Below are positions 42,115 through 50,684 of a DNA stretch of 64,000 nucleotides, in pieces. Source of the stretch: Planococcus citreus. GTDB taxonomy: Bacteria > Bacillota > Bacilli > Bacillales_A > Planococcaceae. The translations under genes were made by a program, and so were the position numbers. Where the stretch lies: the NCBI RefSeq assembly GCF_003664125.1, contig NZ_RCCP01000004.1:186001-250000 (forward strand). Direction: 5' to 3'. The notes under the pieces are model-generated. The model did no database searches. It saw only the letters and a program-made list of their open reading frames with translations, and was not told the DNA's origin. How positions within the stretch are numbered: the first letter of the stretch is position 1; each line of letters opens with the position of its first letter.

Positions 42115-43065
42115 ATGCCGCGGCATCAATTTGCGAATGCAGTGTGGCAAGAAGAGAATGCGATGGAAGCAGCGGACTTTCGCCAATTGCTGACAGATAA
42201 TCCGAAATTGCAGCAATGGATCGATCAATCGAAAAGCTTAACCGTCAATATTCTTCATGCCGACACTTCCCAAAACGGCGAGGAGGTCTTATGGGGTTCA
42301 TTGATTTATAAACAAAGCCGCCATGCGCGAGATGCGCAGGATGTCTTTCACTTTTATGTGTCACCAGAACTATTGGTGACCAGTACGCTCGACTTCGAGG
42401 AAGACTTGGACATGCCAAGGCATTTGATGATCCAGCAGATGGAAGTTGCAGAATCGCCGATCGAAGTGATGATGATCCTGCTCTGGGGCATGGTCGGTTC
42501 GGTGTTGCATAAAATCGACGGGTTTGAAGAGCGTCTTCATCACTTGCTATGGAATATCAAAGAACATAATAACCGCAAAACGCTGGAAAGTATCGAAGAA
42601 GTGCGGCACGAAATCTTGTTATGGAAGCATTTGATCATGGGCTTCCGGGAAATTAGCATGGCGATTGAAGAGACCTTCGGTGGCGATATCCATGAAGGTA
42701 GAGAGTATAAGCGGACCGCTAAGCGGATTGATCGCTGTGTCATGCTCGTTGAATCTTATGAAGATGAAATCAGGAACATGGTCGATATGGAAAATGTCGT
42801 CGCCAATTACCGAGGCAATGAAATCGTTAAAACCTTGACTGTCCTGACGACTTTGTTTACTCCAGTTATGGCGTGGGGCGCTTTATGGGGCATGAATTTC
42901 CGGATAATGCCGGAGCTTGATTTAAGATACGGCTATGTAATGTCGATTGCTGTCATCTTGATTTCTACATTTATGCTTTATTTGTACTTCAAGCAAAAAG
43001 GCTGGACGGGCGATATTCTCCGTTCGATTGACAACAAAGGCAAACCGAAACAAAGGCAGGACTGA
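42115..43065 (+). CDS. corA: CorA family magnesium transporter
   Basis: A 316-residue CorA-type channel. A cytoplasmic N-terminal funnel domain with long helices is followed by two C-terminal membrane segments. The diagnostic GMN motif is in WGMNFRIMPELDLRYGY (about residue 262), the periplasmic loop that selects hydrated Mg2+. A basic tail KGKPKQRQD closes the protein. Ribosome site AAAGGGGGAGG. The stop codon lies inside a bidirectional terminator. Confidence 0.9.
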   Translation: MPRHQFANAVWQEENAMEAADFRQLLTDNPKLQQWIDQSKSLTVNILHADTSQNGEEVLWGSLIYKQSRHARDAQDVFHFYVSPELLVTSTLDFEEDLDMPRHLMIQQMEVAESPIEVMMILLWGMVGSVLHKIDGFEERLHHLLWNIKEHNNRKTLESIEEVRHEILLWKHLIMGFREISMAIEETFGGDIHEGREYKRTAKRIDRCVMLVESYEDEIRNMVDMENVVANYRGNEIVKTLTVLTTLFTPVMAWGALWGMNFRIMPELDLRYGYVMSIAVILISTFMLYLYFKQKGWTGDILRSIDNKGKPKQRQD

Positions 43066-43082
43066 TTTCAGTCCTGCCTTTG
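43051..43082. terminator. Bidirectional terminator overlapping the corA stop codon
   Basis: Perfect stem CAAAGGCAGGACTGA/TCAGTCCTGCCTTTG. T-runs are short on both strands. The left arm encodes the last CorA codons. Confidence 0.7.
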
Positions 43083-43394
43083 TCATTTCGGTTTGTCTTT
43101 TTTCAGTTCCTCGAGCAGTTCGGTGTAGCGATGCAAATCACGGTCGTCGTATTTGCCAATATAATTGATCAGCATTTCCTCGACATCCCGCCGTTGACGT
43201 TCGGCTGCGATGAGTTTTTCTTTCATCGACTTCTGCTTCCAAAGAATCGTATCTTCCACATCTTCCATTTTGTTGAGCATATCGATTTCTGCGAGCAGTA
43301 CCAATGCGGCGTTCTTTTTCTCTTCGTACTTCTTTAATGCCTTGTCAATTTTCCGCGTGTCGTTCTCATAGGTCATATTGGAATACATCGACAT
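43083..43394 (-). CDS. Hypothetical coiled-coil protein
   Basis: A 103-residue, charged, helix-rich protein (Lys, Glu, Asp, Leu) with heptad-like spacing over much of its length, so probably a coiled coil. No family recognised and no membrane segment. The ATG at 43394 is 9 bases after GGAGG; an ATG at 43400 is too close to that site. Convergent with corA. Confidence 0.65.
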   Translation of the reverse strand: MSMYSNMTYENDTRKIDKALKKYEEKKNAALVLLAEIDMLNKMEDVEDTILWKQKSMKEKLIAAERQRRDVEEMLINYIGKYDDRDLHRYTELLEELKKDKPK

Positions 43395-43467
43395 ACGCAT
43401 ACGCCTCCTCCGCCATTTATACTTTTACATTAACAGATATTAGAATATTCTGTCTATGGTAATGGGC

Positions 43468-43510
43468 AAAAAGATAGCGGAAATCCTCCTCCTCATGGAG
43501 TACTTTCCGC
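43468..43510 (-). terminator. Terminator overlapping the HxlR stop codon
   Basis: Stem GCGGAAA/TTTCCGC with an inner CTCC/GGAG, followed on the minus strand by ATCTTTTT. Confidence 0.68.
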
Positions 43511-43828
43511 CGTCTCTGCAGACTCTATCCAATTTTGTGACCAGCGCTCGATTTCCTTCATGACCGGCTGCAGCGAGGCGCCTTTTTCAGTCAACGAATA
43601 TTCGATCCTAACGGGGGTCTCGGGGTGGACGGTGCGTTCGACCAAGCCGTCTCCTTCTAGGTTTTTTAGCCGTTCTGACAGGAGGCGGCCGCTAATTCCG
43701 ATTTCTTCCGTTAATTGGCCGAAGCGTTTGGGCTCGTCCATCAATTGATGGATGATCAAGCCTGTCCAGCGCTGTCCCAATAAGGAGATAGCTGCTTCAA
43801 ACCGTGGGCAAATTTCCTGGCTTTTCAT
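43493..43828 (-). CDS. HxlR (DUF24) family transcriptional regulator
   Basis: A 111-residue winged-helix protein. The single N-terminal Cys in SQEICPRFEAAISLLGQRWT is the redox or electrophile-sensing cysteine of YodB/CatR-type regulators. The DNA-recognition helix lies in GISGRLLSERLKNLEGDGLV and the wing in IEYSLTEKG. Likely represses the divergent dioxygenase-like gene at 43952 until quinones or similar electrophiles modify the Cys. The ATG at 43828 is 8 bases after GGAG. Confidence 0.88.
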   Translation of the reverse strand: MKSQEICPRFEAAISLLGQRWTGLIIHQLMDEPKRFGQLTEEIGISGRLLSERLKNLEGDGLVERTVHPETPVRIEYSLTEKGASLQPVMKEIERWSQNWIESAETAESTP

Positions 43829-43888
43829 GTTCACCGCTCCTTTTTCTTCATAATAGCATATCTGTATAGGAATGAAAAAACAGATGAC

Positions 43889-43917
43889 TTGACGTAACTA
43901 GGTTATTAAAATATAAT
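43889..43917 (+). promoter_or_regulatory. SigA-type promoter of the VOC dioxygenase-like gene with embedded operator
   Basis: TTGACG (43889-43894), 17 bp, TATAAT (43912-43917): 11 of 12 consensus positions. The spacer holds TAACTAGGTTA (43895-43905), an inverted repeat with 4-bp arms. Confidence 0.8.
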
Positions 43918-43939
43918 CAGTTACAAATAGTAAGTAGAT
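43918..43939 (+). promoter_or_regulatory. Candidate HxlR/YodB-type operator at the transcription start
   Basis: CAGTTACAAATAGTAAGTAG spans the expected start site. Its reverse complement, CTACTTACTATTTGTAACTG, resembles YodB/CatR operators of B. subtilis as I remember them (TACTATTTGTAAGTAAC-like). The divergent DUF24 regulator is the obvious ligand. Confidence 0.5.
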
Positions 43940-43951
43940 GGAGGAGTTATA

Positions 43952-44800
43952 ATGAATTTTCATCAAAAGCCTGTAAGCTATGTAGAAAGTTTGACCTTGA
44001 AAGTATTGGATTTGCCGGAAATGAGCCGTTTCTATACGGAAGTGTTGGGGTTTGAAACCATCGAAGAAAAGGAAAACGAGACGGTTCTCGGGGTAGGCGG
44101 GGAAGAGATCCTGACGCTCCAATCCGCGCCCGAGTTCAAGGCGAAAGCCGGTCGCTTTGCCGGATTGTATCACTTCGCGGTACTATTGCCGGACCGGAAA
44201 GAACTCGGCAAAATATTGCTCCATCTTCATGAGCAACGGATTCCGATCGGTTCTTCCGATCATCAAGTAAGCGAAGCGTTGTACCTATCGGATCCAGAGG
44301 GCAATGGCATTGAAATTTACCGCGACCGTGAACCCGGTGAATGGGAATGGCGCGGAGATCAGGTTCACATGACGGTCGATCCGCTCGATGTTCAGGAAGT
44401 TGCGCAAGCATCAAATGGCGAAAAATGGAGCGGCATGCCGGCGGGCACGGTGCTCGGGCACATCCATCTCCACGTGTCGGATCTCCAGGCAGCGCACGAC
44501 TTCTATACCGGTGCGATCGGCTTCGGCTTGGTCGCAAACCTCGGCAATCAAGCGCTATTTGTCTCGGATGGAAACTATCACCATCATATCGGATTGAATA
44601 TCTGGAATGGCACAGGCATTCCGGCCCTGCCGGATCAGACGGCAGGTCTTGGGCATTATGTCATCCGTATCGCAGATGAACAAGCACAACAGGCCATGCG
44701 TGACCGCTTGCAGGCATACGGCGCTGAGGTTCGCATGGAAGGGGCGACGCTCGAAACCGCTGACCCATCCGGCAACCGAATCCGCATTTTAACCGCATAA
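43952..44800 (+). CDS. VOC family ring-cleavage dioxygenase-like protein (CatE-like)
   Basis: A 282-residue protein with two vicinal-oxygen-chelate modules (about residues 10-125 and 165-280). Metal-ligand positions are His in YHFAVLL, His in GHIHLHVSDL and Glu in NGIEIYRDRE, consistent with extradiol-type Fe(II) sites. It resembles B. subtilis CatE and YfiE, which open catechol rings and protect against quinones. Divergent from an HxlR regulator with a shared operator region. Ribosome site GGAGGAG. Confidence 0.85.
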   Translation: MNFHQKPVSYVESLTLKVLDLPEMSRFYTEVLGFETIEEKENETVLGVGGEEILTLQSAPEFKAKAGRFAGLYHFAVLLPDRKELGKILLHLHEQRIPIGSSDHQVSEALYLSDPEGNGIEIYRDREPGEWEWRGDQVHMTVDPLDVQEVAQASNGEKWSGMPAGTVLGHIHLHVSDLQAAHDFYTGAIGFGLVANLGNQALFVSDGNYHHHIGLNIWNGTGIPALPDQTAGLGHYVIRIADEQAQQAMRDRLQAYGAEVRMEGATLETADPSGNRIRILTA

Positions 44801-44802
44801 GA

Positions 44803-44838
44803 AAATCCCTGGGACTTGGTGTCTCGGGGATTTTTTTG
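44803..44838. terminator. Terminator of the VOC gene
   Basis: Twelve-pair stem AATCCCTGGGAC/GTCTCGGGGATT (two G-U pairs), 5-nt loop, seven T. The opposite strand ends in a short T-run and may serve the convergent small gene. Confidence 0.85.
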
Positions 44839-44840
44839 CA

Positions 44841-45086
44841 TTAAGGTGCAGGGCACGAAGCGGATGCATCCGCGTATAATAAGGTTTGTGTAGAACGCCC
44901 AGGCGCAACGGCTTGTTGGACGTTGCCCGTTTGTTCGGGCATTACGTGATCTCTTGTTTCCGTATAAGCCTGGAGCCGCTCCTGGTTTTGCCAGTCTTCA
45001 AAAGGTTCATTGTAAAAGCCCAAAAGGATCAATCCGCAAAATGCGGCAATCAACGTGATGCCAAGTAACGAAAGGAAGCCTTTCAT
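44841..45086 (-). CDS. Small hypothetical membrane-anchored protein
   Basis: An 81-residue protein with one N-terminal hydrophobic helix (about residues 5-24) and a polar outside region rich in Gln, Glu and Ala. No family recognised. The start MKGFLSLLG has GGCGGG and GAAGG-like purine sequence upstream but no ideal ribosome site. It lies tail-to-tail with the VOC gene and head-to-head with the nitronate monooxygenase gene. Confidence 0.55.
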   Translation of the reverse strand: MKGFLSLLGITLIAAFCGLILLGFYNEPFEDWQNQERLQAYTETRDHVMPEQTGNVQQAVAPGRSTQTLLYADASASCPAP

Positions 45087-45212
45087 GATTCAATCCCGCC
45101 TTCTCATAGATGCTGATATTTAGAACGCAGACCGTTCGGAAAAGGTTCCCGGTTGAAGAAATCCCAAAGACTGGGATACTGATAGGTAAGACTGTGAAAG
45201 GGAGGGGTAAGC

Positions 45213-46283
45213 ATGATTTCATTGAATACAGACATTTGCCGATTGCTCGGGATTGAGTATCCGATCATTCAGGCAGGAATGGCAGGGGGGCCGACCACCG
45301 CCGAACTAGTGGCGGAAGTTTCGGATGCAGGCGGCTTGGGAACGCTCGGTGCTGCCTATTTGACACCTGAAAAGCTGCGGGAGGATATTTCGGAAATACG
45401 CAAACGGACTAACAAGCCATTTGCCGTCAATTTGTTTGCACCTGTGCCAAAAGATGATTTCTCACGCATCGATGAAGTGAAACAAGCGCTGCAGCCAATC
45501 TACAAGGAACTTGCGATTGAAGAGCAAAACGCTGAATACCGCTCTTCAGATCATGGGCAAGAATTGTTTCGCATTTGTCTGGAAATGAACGTACCAATCA
45601 TTAGCACGGCGTTCGGTTCGCTGCCGCCTGAACATATGGCTTCTGCCAAAGCACAAGGCGTTACCGTCATCACCATGGCGACGACTGTCGGCGAAGCGAT
45701 GGAAGCGCAAGACAAAGGAGCCGACGCTATCGTAGCACAAGGCAGTGAAGCAGGAGGGCATCGGGGCAGCTTTTCATTTGACCAGCATCCGATGGGCGCA
45801 CAAGTCGGCTTGATGGCATTGCTTCCACAAGTCGCAGATGCTGTGGACGTGCCGGTGATTGCGGCTGGCGGCATCGCAGACGGGCGCGGGCTGGTAGCGG
45901 CGCTTGCGCTCGGCGCACAAGCCGTTCAGGTCGGAACGCGCTTTGTTGGAGCGAAGGAATCGGGTGCGCATAAGGCATATAAACAAGCGATCTTTGACAG
46001 CGATGAGGAAAGCACTGTCGTGACCAAAAGTTTCTCGGGGCGACCAGCGCGCGGAATTAAAAATCGTTTCATCGAACAATTCGAATCCACGGGAACCCAG
46101 CCGCTGCCATTTCCGTCCCATAATACAGTGACGAAAGAAATTCGGGGGGCTGCGGCAAAAGCCGGCAATCCGGAATTTATGTCGTTATGGGCAGGCCAGG
46201 CAACAGGGGCAATGACGCAGGAAGAAGGCGCGGCGGAAATCGTCTCTTCCATGATGGATCAGGCACGTGCGCTCTTGCGGTAA
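45213..46283 (+). CDS. Nitronate monooxygenase family protein
   Basis: A 356-residue FMN-binding TIM-barrel protein. Marks are IEYPIIQAGMAGGPTTAELV near the start, AQGSEAGGHRG near residue 173 with the conserved His, and VIAAGGIADGRGLVAALALG near residue 215 that holds the FMN phosphate. It oxidises nitronates such as propionate-3-nitronate; FabK-type enoyl-ACP reductases are close relatives, but the AQGxEAGGH motif favours nitronate monooxygenase. Ribosome site GGGAGGGG. Confidence 0.88.
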   Translation: MISLNTDICRLLGIEYPIIQAGMAGGPTTAELVAEVSDAGGLGTLGAAYLTPEKLREDISEIRKRTNKPFAVNLFAPVPKDDFSRIDEVKQALQPIYKELAIEEQNAEYRSSDHGQELFRICLEMNVPIISTAFGSLPPEHMASAKAQGVTVITMATTVGEAMEAQDKGADAIVAQGSEAGGHRGSFSFDQHPMGAQVGLMALLPQVADAVDVPVIAAGGIADGRGLVAALALGAQAVQVGTRFVGAKESGAHKAYKQAIFDSDEESTVVTKSFSGRPARGIKNRFIEQFESTGTQPLPFPSHNTVTKEIRGAAAKAGNPEFMSLWAGQATGAMTQEEGAAEIVSSMMDQARALLR

Positions 46284-46353
46284 TTCGGCTCGAGTTTCCT
46301 GTTTCTGCGTGCTATACTGTTAAAAGTGATTTTGAAACGAGGAGATTGAACGA

Positions 46354-47199
46354 ATGGAATGGAAAAATATATACCGCGGTATTTTGATGGGCATCAGCGA
46401 TTTGATTCCGGGAGTCAGCGGCGGAACGATTGCCTTTGTTCTTGGGATTTATGATCGCCTGCTTGAATCAATCAGCGGCTTTTTTAGCCGCGAATGGAAA
46501 AAACAGCTAGGCTTTCTTGTGCCTCTTGGCATAGGGATTGTCATCACCTTATTATTGTTCAGCCGATTTATCGAATTTTTGCTGGAAAACCATTACGAAG
46601 CGACGCAATTTTTCTTCATGGGGCTAATCCTCGGGGTCTTGCCTTATATCATGAAGCAAGCGGAAGTGAAAAAGAATTTTACGGCGCGCCATTTGGTCAT
46701 CTTGCTGGTCATCGGTGCAGCGCTTGCTTCCATGGCATTTATCCAGACCGATGATAATGTAGCGCCGATTACGGAACTGAGCCTGCCAACGTTCTTCCTG
46801 CTATTTTTCTCTGGTTGGATCGCGAGCATGGCGATGCTATTGCCTGGCATCAGTGGCTCGTTCATCTTGTTGTTGATCGGTGTTTATTCGACGGCCATCA
46901 ACGCTTTGTCGACATTGAATTTGCCGATCGTCTTGGCAATCGGTGCCGGCGTCATGGTCGGGTTTGTCGTCTCAAGTAAAGCGATCAGCTATTTGCTGGA
47001 GCATTTTACGTATGTGACGTATGCGGCCATCATCGGCTTGATCCTTGGCTCGCTATTCGTCGTATTCCCTGGCTTTGCGGCCGATCCGATGACTTTAGTG
47101 ACTAGCCTGATCACATTTACGATTGGCTTATTGTTTACACTTTGGTTCAGTTCACCGAAGAAAACCGATATTACGAGCGAACACAATGTGGAAGCTTAA
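46354..47199 (+). CDS. DUF368 family membrane protein (PopT-like)
   Basis: A 281-residue polytopic protein (about eight to nine segments). The N-terminal motif is GILMGISDLIPGVSGGTIAF, and a pseudo-repeat MAMLLPGISGSFILLLIGVY lies near residue 160. The paired PGxSG motifs suggest an inverted-repeat carrier. DUF368 proteins have been identified as undecaprenyl-phosphate translocases (PopT), which return the lipid carrier to the inner face. A uppP gene lies 1.3 kb downstream, so two steps of the same cycle are close. Ribosome site GAGGAG. Confidence 0.88.
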   Translation: MEWKNIYRGILMGISDLIPGVSGGTIAFVLGIYDRLLESISGFFSREWKKQLGFLVPLGIGIVITLLLFSRFIEFLLENHYEATQFFFMGLILGVLPYIMKQAEVKKNFTARHLVILLVIGAALASMAFIQTDDNVAPITELSLPTFFLLFFSGWIASMAMLLPGISGSFILLLIGVYSTAINALSTLNLPIVLAIGAGVMVGFVVSSKAISYLLEHFTYVTYAAIIGLILGSLFVVFPGFAADPMTLVTSLITFTIGLLFTLWFSSPKKTDITSEHNVEA

Positions 47200-47213
47200 C
47201 AAATGAAAATGGC

Positions 47214-47254
47214 AAAGCGGACAGTGAAAAGCACTCCTTTTCCTGTCCGCTTTT
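47214..47254 (+). terminator. Terminator of the DUF368 gene
   Basis: Perfect 11-bp stem AAAGCGGACAG/CTGTCCGCTTT, loop of about 18 nt, T-run. Confidence 0.82.
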
Positions 47255-47348
47255 GGTATTTATTTAAGGGAAAAAGTAAAAAAGGCTTTTTGCTTTCCGG
47301 ATTACGCTTTTGCGATTACACTGAAATGAAGAGAAAGAGGTGATGCGT

Positions 47349-48476
47349 GTGCGGAAATTGTTTGGCATCCTGTTGCTCATAGTCTTGTTGTTTTTCACCC
47401 GCCCGGTATGGGAGGCGTCTGTCGAAGAATATGTCGACCTGGGCTTTTTGGACTCGGTGGATGAAGTGATCGGAAATGTAACAGCTGACACGGATGTTTC
47501 CAAGGCGCTCGATGAAGCCAAATATTTCACGACGCGCATCAGCCATCAACTGCAGGCAATGGTGACAGAAAGCTCAGCCGCCTTGCCTGAAGCGGTCGCA
47601 AAACCAGAGCTATCCGATACGGATTCCATGGTGGCGGTCCATAATGTCACGCTTGGCATGAACAAGGAGCAAGCCCAGCAAAAGCTCGGCTTGCCGTTGC
47701 GTCTAATGGAAAATGAATACGGAACCGATTGGCATAGCTACCATCAGGATTACCAGAATTATGTGTTGTTGTCCTACGATGAGAACGGAGAGGTCAACGG
47801 CATGTTTACCAACCAGGATCTCATCTCTTCGACAGAAGGCTTCTCGATGGATTCGACCAAAGCACAAGTACGTGAGTTGTTCGGGACACCGCTGACGAGC
47901 CTGCAAAAAGGGCGTGTGCAATATATTCTGGATTCGCGCGATGAGTACGATTTGTTTGAAACAGCGGATTCCTATACAACGGTTTTTTATGACGTTCACG
48001 AAGGGGATACGGTCACGGCGGTCCAAGTCATCGACAAGGATTTGGAAGAGCAGCGTGGCGAGATTTATGCGGAGCCGTCAGCGGAAGTGAAGGAAGGCTA
48101 TGAATTTTTATTGTTCGAGCTAACCAATTCAGCGAGAATCCAGCGTGAGTTGCCGCTCTTGAAATGGGATGGTGAAACGATGGAAACGGCGCGTGACCAT
48201 AGCCAGGAAATGGCTGAAGAGCGTTATTTCAGCCATACCAACCCAGATGGCCAATCACCTTTTGACCGCATGAAAGAAGATGGCATCACTTTCTTTATCG
48301 CCGGCGAAAACTTGGCATATGGGCAGTATAGCGCCGTCTTCGCCCACGAAGGGCTTATGAACTCGATGGGCCACCGGGAAAACATCGTCAAGCCCGACTT
48401 CGGCTATCTTGGTGTCGGCGTCGCCTTCAACTCAGACAAGCAGCCGTATTTCACGGCAAACTTCTTTAATCGCTAA
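47349..48476 (+). CDS. CAP-domain protein with CAP-associated domain (YlbC-like), membrane-anchored or secreted
   Basis: A 375-residue protein. N-terminal hydrophobic segment (about residues 3-18), a stalk, a CAP-associated domain (about 90-235, with LGMNKEQAQQKLG and two internal repeats), then a C-terminal CAP domain (about 245-375). CAP has LLFELTNSARIQ, HSQEMAEERYFSHTNPDG, GENLAYG and MGHRENIVKPDFGYLGVG, so the His/Glu cleft residues are present. Role unknown, possibly wall-linked. I prefer the GTG at 47349, 8 bases after AGAGG, over the GTG at 47340, which overlaps it. Confidence 0.85.
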   Translation: MRKLFGILLLIVLLFFTRPVWEASVEEYVDLGFLDSVDEVIGNVTADTDVSKALDEAKYFTTRISHQLQAMVTESSAALPEAVAKPELSDTDSMVAVHNVTLGMNKEQAQQKLGLPLRLMENEYGTDWHSYHQDYQNYVLLSYDENGEVNGMFTNQDLISSTEGFSMDSTKAQVRELFGTPLTSLQKGRVQYILDSRDEYDLFETADSYTTVFYDVHEGDTVTAVQVIDKDLEEQRGEIYAEPSAEVKEGYEFLLFELTNSARIQRELPLLKWDGETMETARDHSQEMAEERYFSHTNPDGQSPFDRMKEDGITFFIAGENLAYGQYSAVFAHEGLMNSMGHRENIVKPDFGYLGVGVAFNSDKQPYFTANFFNR

Positions 48477-48480
48477 GCAA

Positions 48481-48520
48481 AAATCCCTCTATTGCATTTG
48501 CGCAATAGAGGGATTTTTTT
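48481..48520. terminator. Bidirectional terminator between CAP and uppP genes
   Basis: Perfect stem AAATCCCTCTATTGC/GCAATAGAGGGATTT with a short loop and T-run on the plus strand; the minus strand also has T residues. Confidence 0.9.
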
Positions 48521-48522
48521 AA

Positions 48523-49353
48523 TTAGTTCAACAAGAACCAAGCGAGCACGACGAGCGGCCCGACGATAAAGCAGTAGATCGCAAAATACTTCAGCTGGCC
48601 TTTTGCCATGATGTTCATGAACCATTTCAGCGAGAAGTACGAAGCGACGAGAGAACCGATAAATGCCATGATATACGGCACCGCCATCGTCGACAAATTA
48701 TCATCATTAATGATGTCGGTGATGCTAAGCACAGCCCCGCCCAAGCTGACTGGGATGAACAGCAGGAAGGAGAAGCGCAATGCTGTCTCTTGGTTAATGC
48801 CCCGTGCCATAGCGGCAACAATCGTTGCACCGCTGCGGCTGATGCCCGGGATCAATGCGACAGCCTGTGCGCCGCCGATGATGACAGCATCTTTCATCGT
48901 CATATTGCCGTCTTTGCGCTGGCCGCGCATATTGCGGATCAGCCAAAGGGCAAGACCGGTGATGACCAAGGTGACGCCGACCGTGACGATCGTCGAGAGG
49001 TAGGAGTCAATCGTATCCTGGAATAAGACGCCGATGATGCCTGCCGGGATGGTCGCAACGACCAAATAAACGATGAACATGAAATCGCGCCGCGTTTCCG
49101 GCGTTTTTTCTTTGAAGAATTTCAAGCCGTTAATGACCAGCCGTTTAATGTCTTCGCGGTAAATGATCAAGACGGCAATCAGGGATGCGCTATTGACGAG
49201 CAAAGCAAAAGTCGAATTGCTTCCCTCGATTTCCACATCGAGAAAATACTGTGCAATCAGCAAGTGGCCGCTAGAAGAAATCGGGATCGGTTCCGTAAGC
49301 CCTTGGAATAGTCCGAGCAGCAAAAATTTAATGGTAAGCCATAATTGTTCCAT
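48523..49353 (-). CDS. uppP: Undecaprenyl-diphosphatase (BacA type)
   Basis: A 276-residue polytopic phosphatase. The two catalytic motifs are [14 protein letters not shown] (about residues 19-32) and [15 protein letters not shown] (about residues 170-184). It removes a phosphate from undecaprenyl pyrophosphate so that the carrier can be reused in wall synthesis; extra copies give bacitracin resistance. Convergent with the CAP-domain gene and 1.3 kb from a DUF368 carrier gene. Confidence 0.93.
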   Translation of the reverse strand: MEQLWLTIKFLLLGLFQGLTEPIPISSSGHLLIAQYFLDVEIEGSNSTFALLVNSASLIAVLIIYREDIKRLVINGLKFFKEKTPETRRDFMFIVYLVVATIPAGIIGVLFQDTIDSYLSTIVTVGVTLVITGLALWLIRNMRGQRKDGNMTMKDAVIIGGAQAVALIPGISRSGATIVAAMARGINQETALRFSFLLFIPVSLGGAVLSITDIINDDNLSTMAVPYIMAFIGSLVASYFSLKWFMNIMAKGQLKYFAIYCFIVGPLVVLAWFLLN

Positions 49354-49501
49354 CTGTATGTATCCTCCAAATTCTATTCATTGTCATATCTACAGTCATA
49401 AGACGCGCAGTGCTTGAAAAAGTTCACACTACACAAAAACATATAATACCATATAATCGTGATAAACTGGGTATACACATGGAAGAAAGGAAGTGTAATA
49501 G

Positions 49502-50581
49502 GTGACAAATAAATTATGGTTTCAAGCAGGCGTCGGAATCATCCTGACACTGGTCATCATTCGTTTATTCATCGAAGTCCAAGGGATTTTCGACCCGTTA
49601 TTTATCATTGCGGGAACGATTTTCGTGCCGCTGCTTCTCGGGGGCGTCTTGTTTTATTTAACGCGTCCGTTGCTGTACTTTTTGGAGAACCGCAAATTCC
49701 CGAAATGGGCCGCCATCTTAACTATCGTTCTCTTGATTGTTTTGGTCTTTTATCTATTATTTGCAATGGTTGGGCCGATGGTAACCAAGCAAGTCAACTC
49801 GCTTGTTGACAACGCGCCGGGCATTATCAATGACGTTGAAGATTATACGCAGTATCTGCTGGCCCAGCGCGACCGCTTGCCGGATTCACTAGAAGAGCAG
49901 ATTAATGATCTGAGCGGCCAAATCGGCGACCGCATCGGTGATATCGGAAGTTGGATTGTGTCGTTCCTCACGAGCTTTATTTCGGGGCTGTTTACACTGA
50001 TTCTTGTGCCGTTCTTCCTGATTTATCTATTGATTGACCACCGGAAGTTCATCCCGTTCATTTCTGGATTCTTCAGCGGGCAGCGCAAGCTATGGGTCAT
50101 CAAGACACTCAAGGACATCGATCACACATTGCAGTCCTATATCCAAGGCCAGCTGTTCGTCAGCTTTTTGGTCGGCATCATGCTACTGATCGGCTATTTT
50201 ATTATCGACCTAGACTATGCACTGTTATTGGCAATCATCGGCATGGCAACGAACGTCATCCCGTTTCTTGGGCCGTATATCGCCGTTGTGCCGGCCATCA
50301 TTATCGCGCTCGTACAAGAGCCGATTATGGCGGTTTATGTCGCCATCATCATGTTGGTCGCCCAGCAGATCGAAAGCAATTTCATCACCCCGAACGTCAT
50401 GGGCAATGCGCTCGATGTCCATCCGCTGACAGTCATCACATTGATTCTTGCAGCTGGGAACATCGCGGGCATTTGGGGCATTATCTTGGCGATCCCGTTC
50501 TATGCGGTCGTGAAAACGATCATCAAAAACATTTACGCAAGGCGCCAGGAAATCCGCTCGACCGCAACAAGAGAAGTGTAA
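49502..50581 (+). CDS. AI-2E family transporter (second)
   Basis: A 359-residue paralogue of the protein at 26500-27585, with the same arrangement of about seven to eight membrane segments. The conserved stretches are LVPFFLIYLLIDHRKFIPF near residue 170 and AQQIESNFITPNVMGNALDV near residue 287. It has GxRExW-less central loops and NLVDNAPG-like SLVDNAPGIINDVED near residue 100. Export of autoinducer-2 or cation/proton exchange are the options. GTG start after AAAGGAAG. A terminator follows. Confidence 0.87.
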   Translation: MTNKLWFQAGVGIILTLVIIRLFIEVQGIFDPLFIIAGTIFVPLLLGGVLFYLTRPLLYFLENRKFPKWAAILTIVLLIVLVFYLLFAMVGPMVTKQVNSLVDNAPGIINDVEDYTQYLLAQRDRLPDSLEEQINDLSGQIGDRIGDIGSWIVSFLTSFISGLFTLILVPFFLIYLLIDHRKFIPFISGFFSGQRKLWVIKTLKDIDHTLQSYIQGQLFVSFLVGIMLLIGYFIIDLDYALLLAIIGMATNVIPFLGPYIAVVPAIIIALVQEPIMAVYVAIIMLVAQQIESNFITPNVMGNALDVHPLTVITLILAAGNIAGIWGIILAIPFYAVVKTIIKNIYARRQEIRSTATREV

Positions 50582-50584
50582 GGG

Positions 50585-50613
50585 AAAACCCGCAGCCCAG
50601 GCTGCGGGTTTTT
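50585..50613 (+). terminator. Terminator of the second AI-2E gene
   Basis: Perfect 13-bp stem AAAACCCGCAGCC/GGCTGCGGGTTTT with a 2-nt loop and T-run. Confidence 0.88.
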
Positions 50614-50628
50614 CTTATGGCGAATTGC

Positions 50629-50657
50629 TTGACGGCAAATGGTTTACCCCCTAAACT
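50629..50657 (+). promoter_or_regulatory. SigA-type promoter of the marR-MMPL operon
   Basis: TTGACG (50629-50634), 17 bp, TAAACT (50652-50657). The -10 lies inside the palindrome at 50642-50679. Confidence 0.65.
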
Positions 50658-50679
50658 ACTATTAGTTGAGGGGGTAAAC
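50642..50679. promoter_or_regulatory. Large palindromic operator, MarR autoregulatory site
   Basis: Outer arms GTTTACCCCCT/AGGGGGTAAAC are perfect; inner AAACTA/TAGTTG pair with one mismatch around CTAT. The 38-bp symmetry covers the -10 and start site and ends 5 bp before the marR ATG, so it also overlaps the position of the ribosome site. Confidence 0.75.
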
Positions 50680-50684
50680 TATTT

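Noticed and set aside
49440..49480. GGGTAT upstream of the second AI-2E gene as a SigB -10
   Set aside because: There is no GTTTAA-like -35 at a suitable distance; nearby TATAAT sequences also lack a matching -35.
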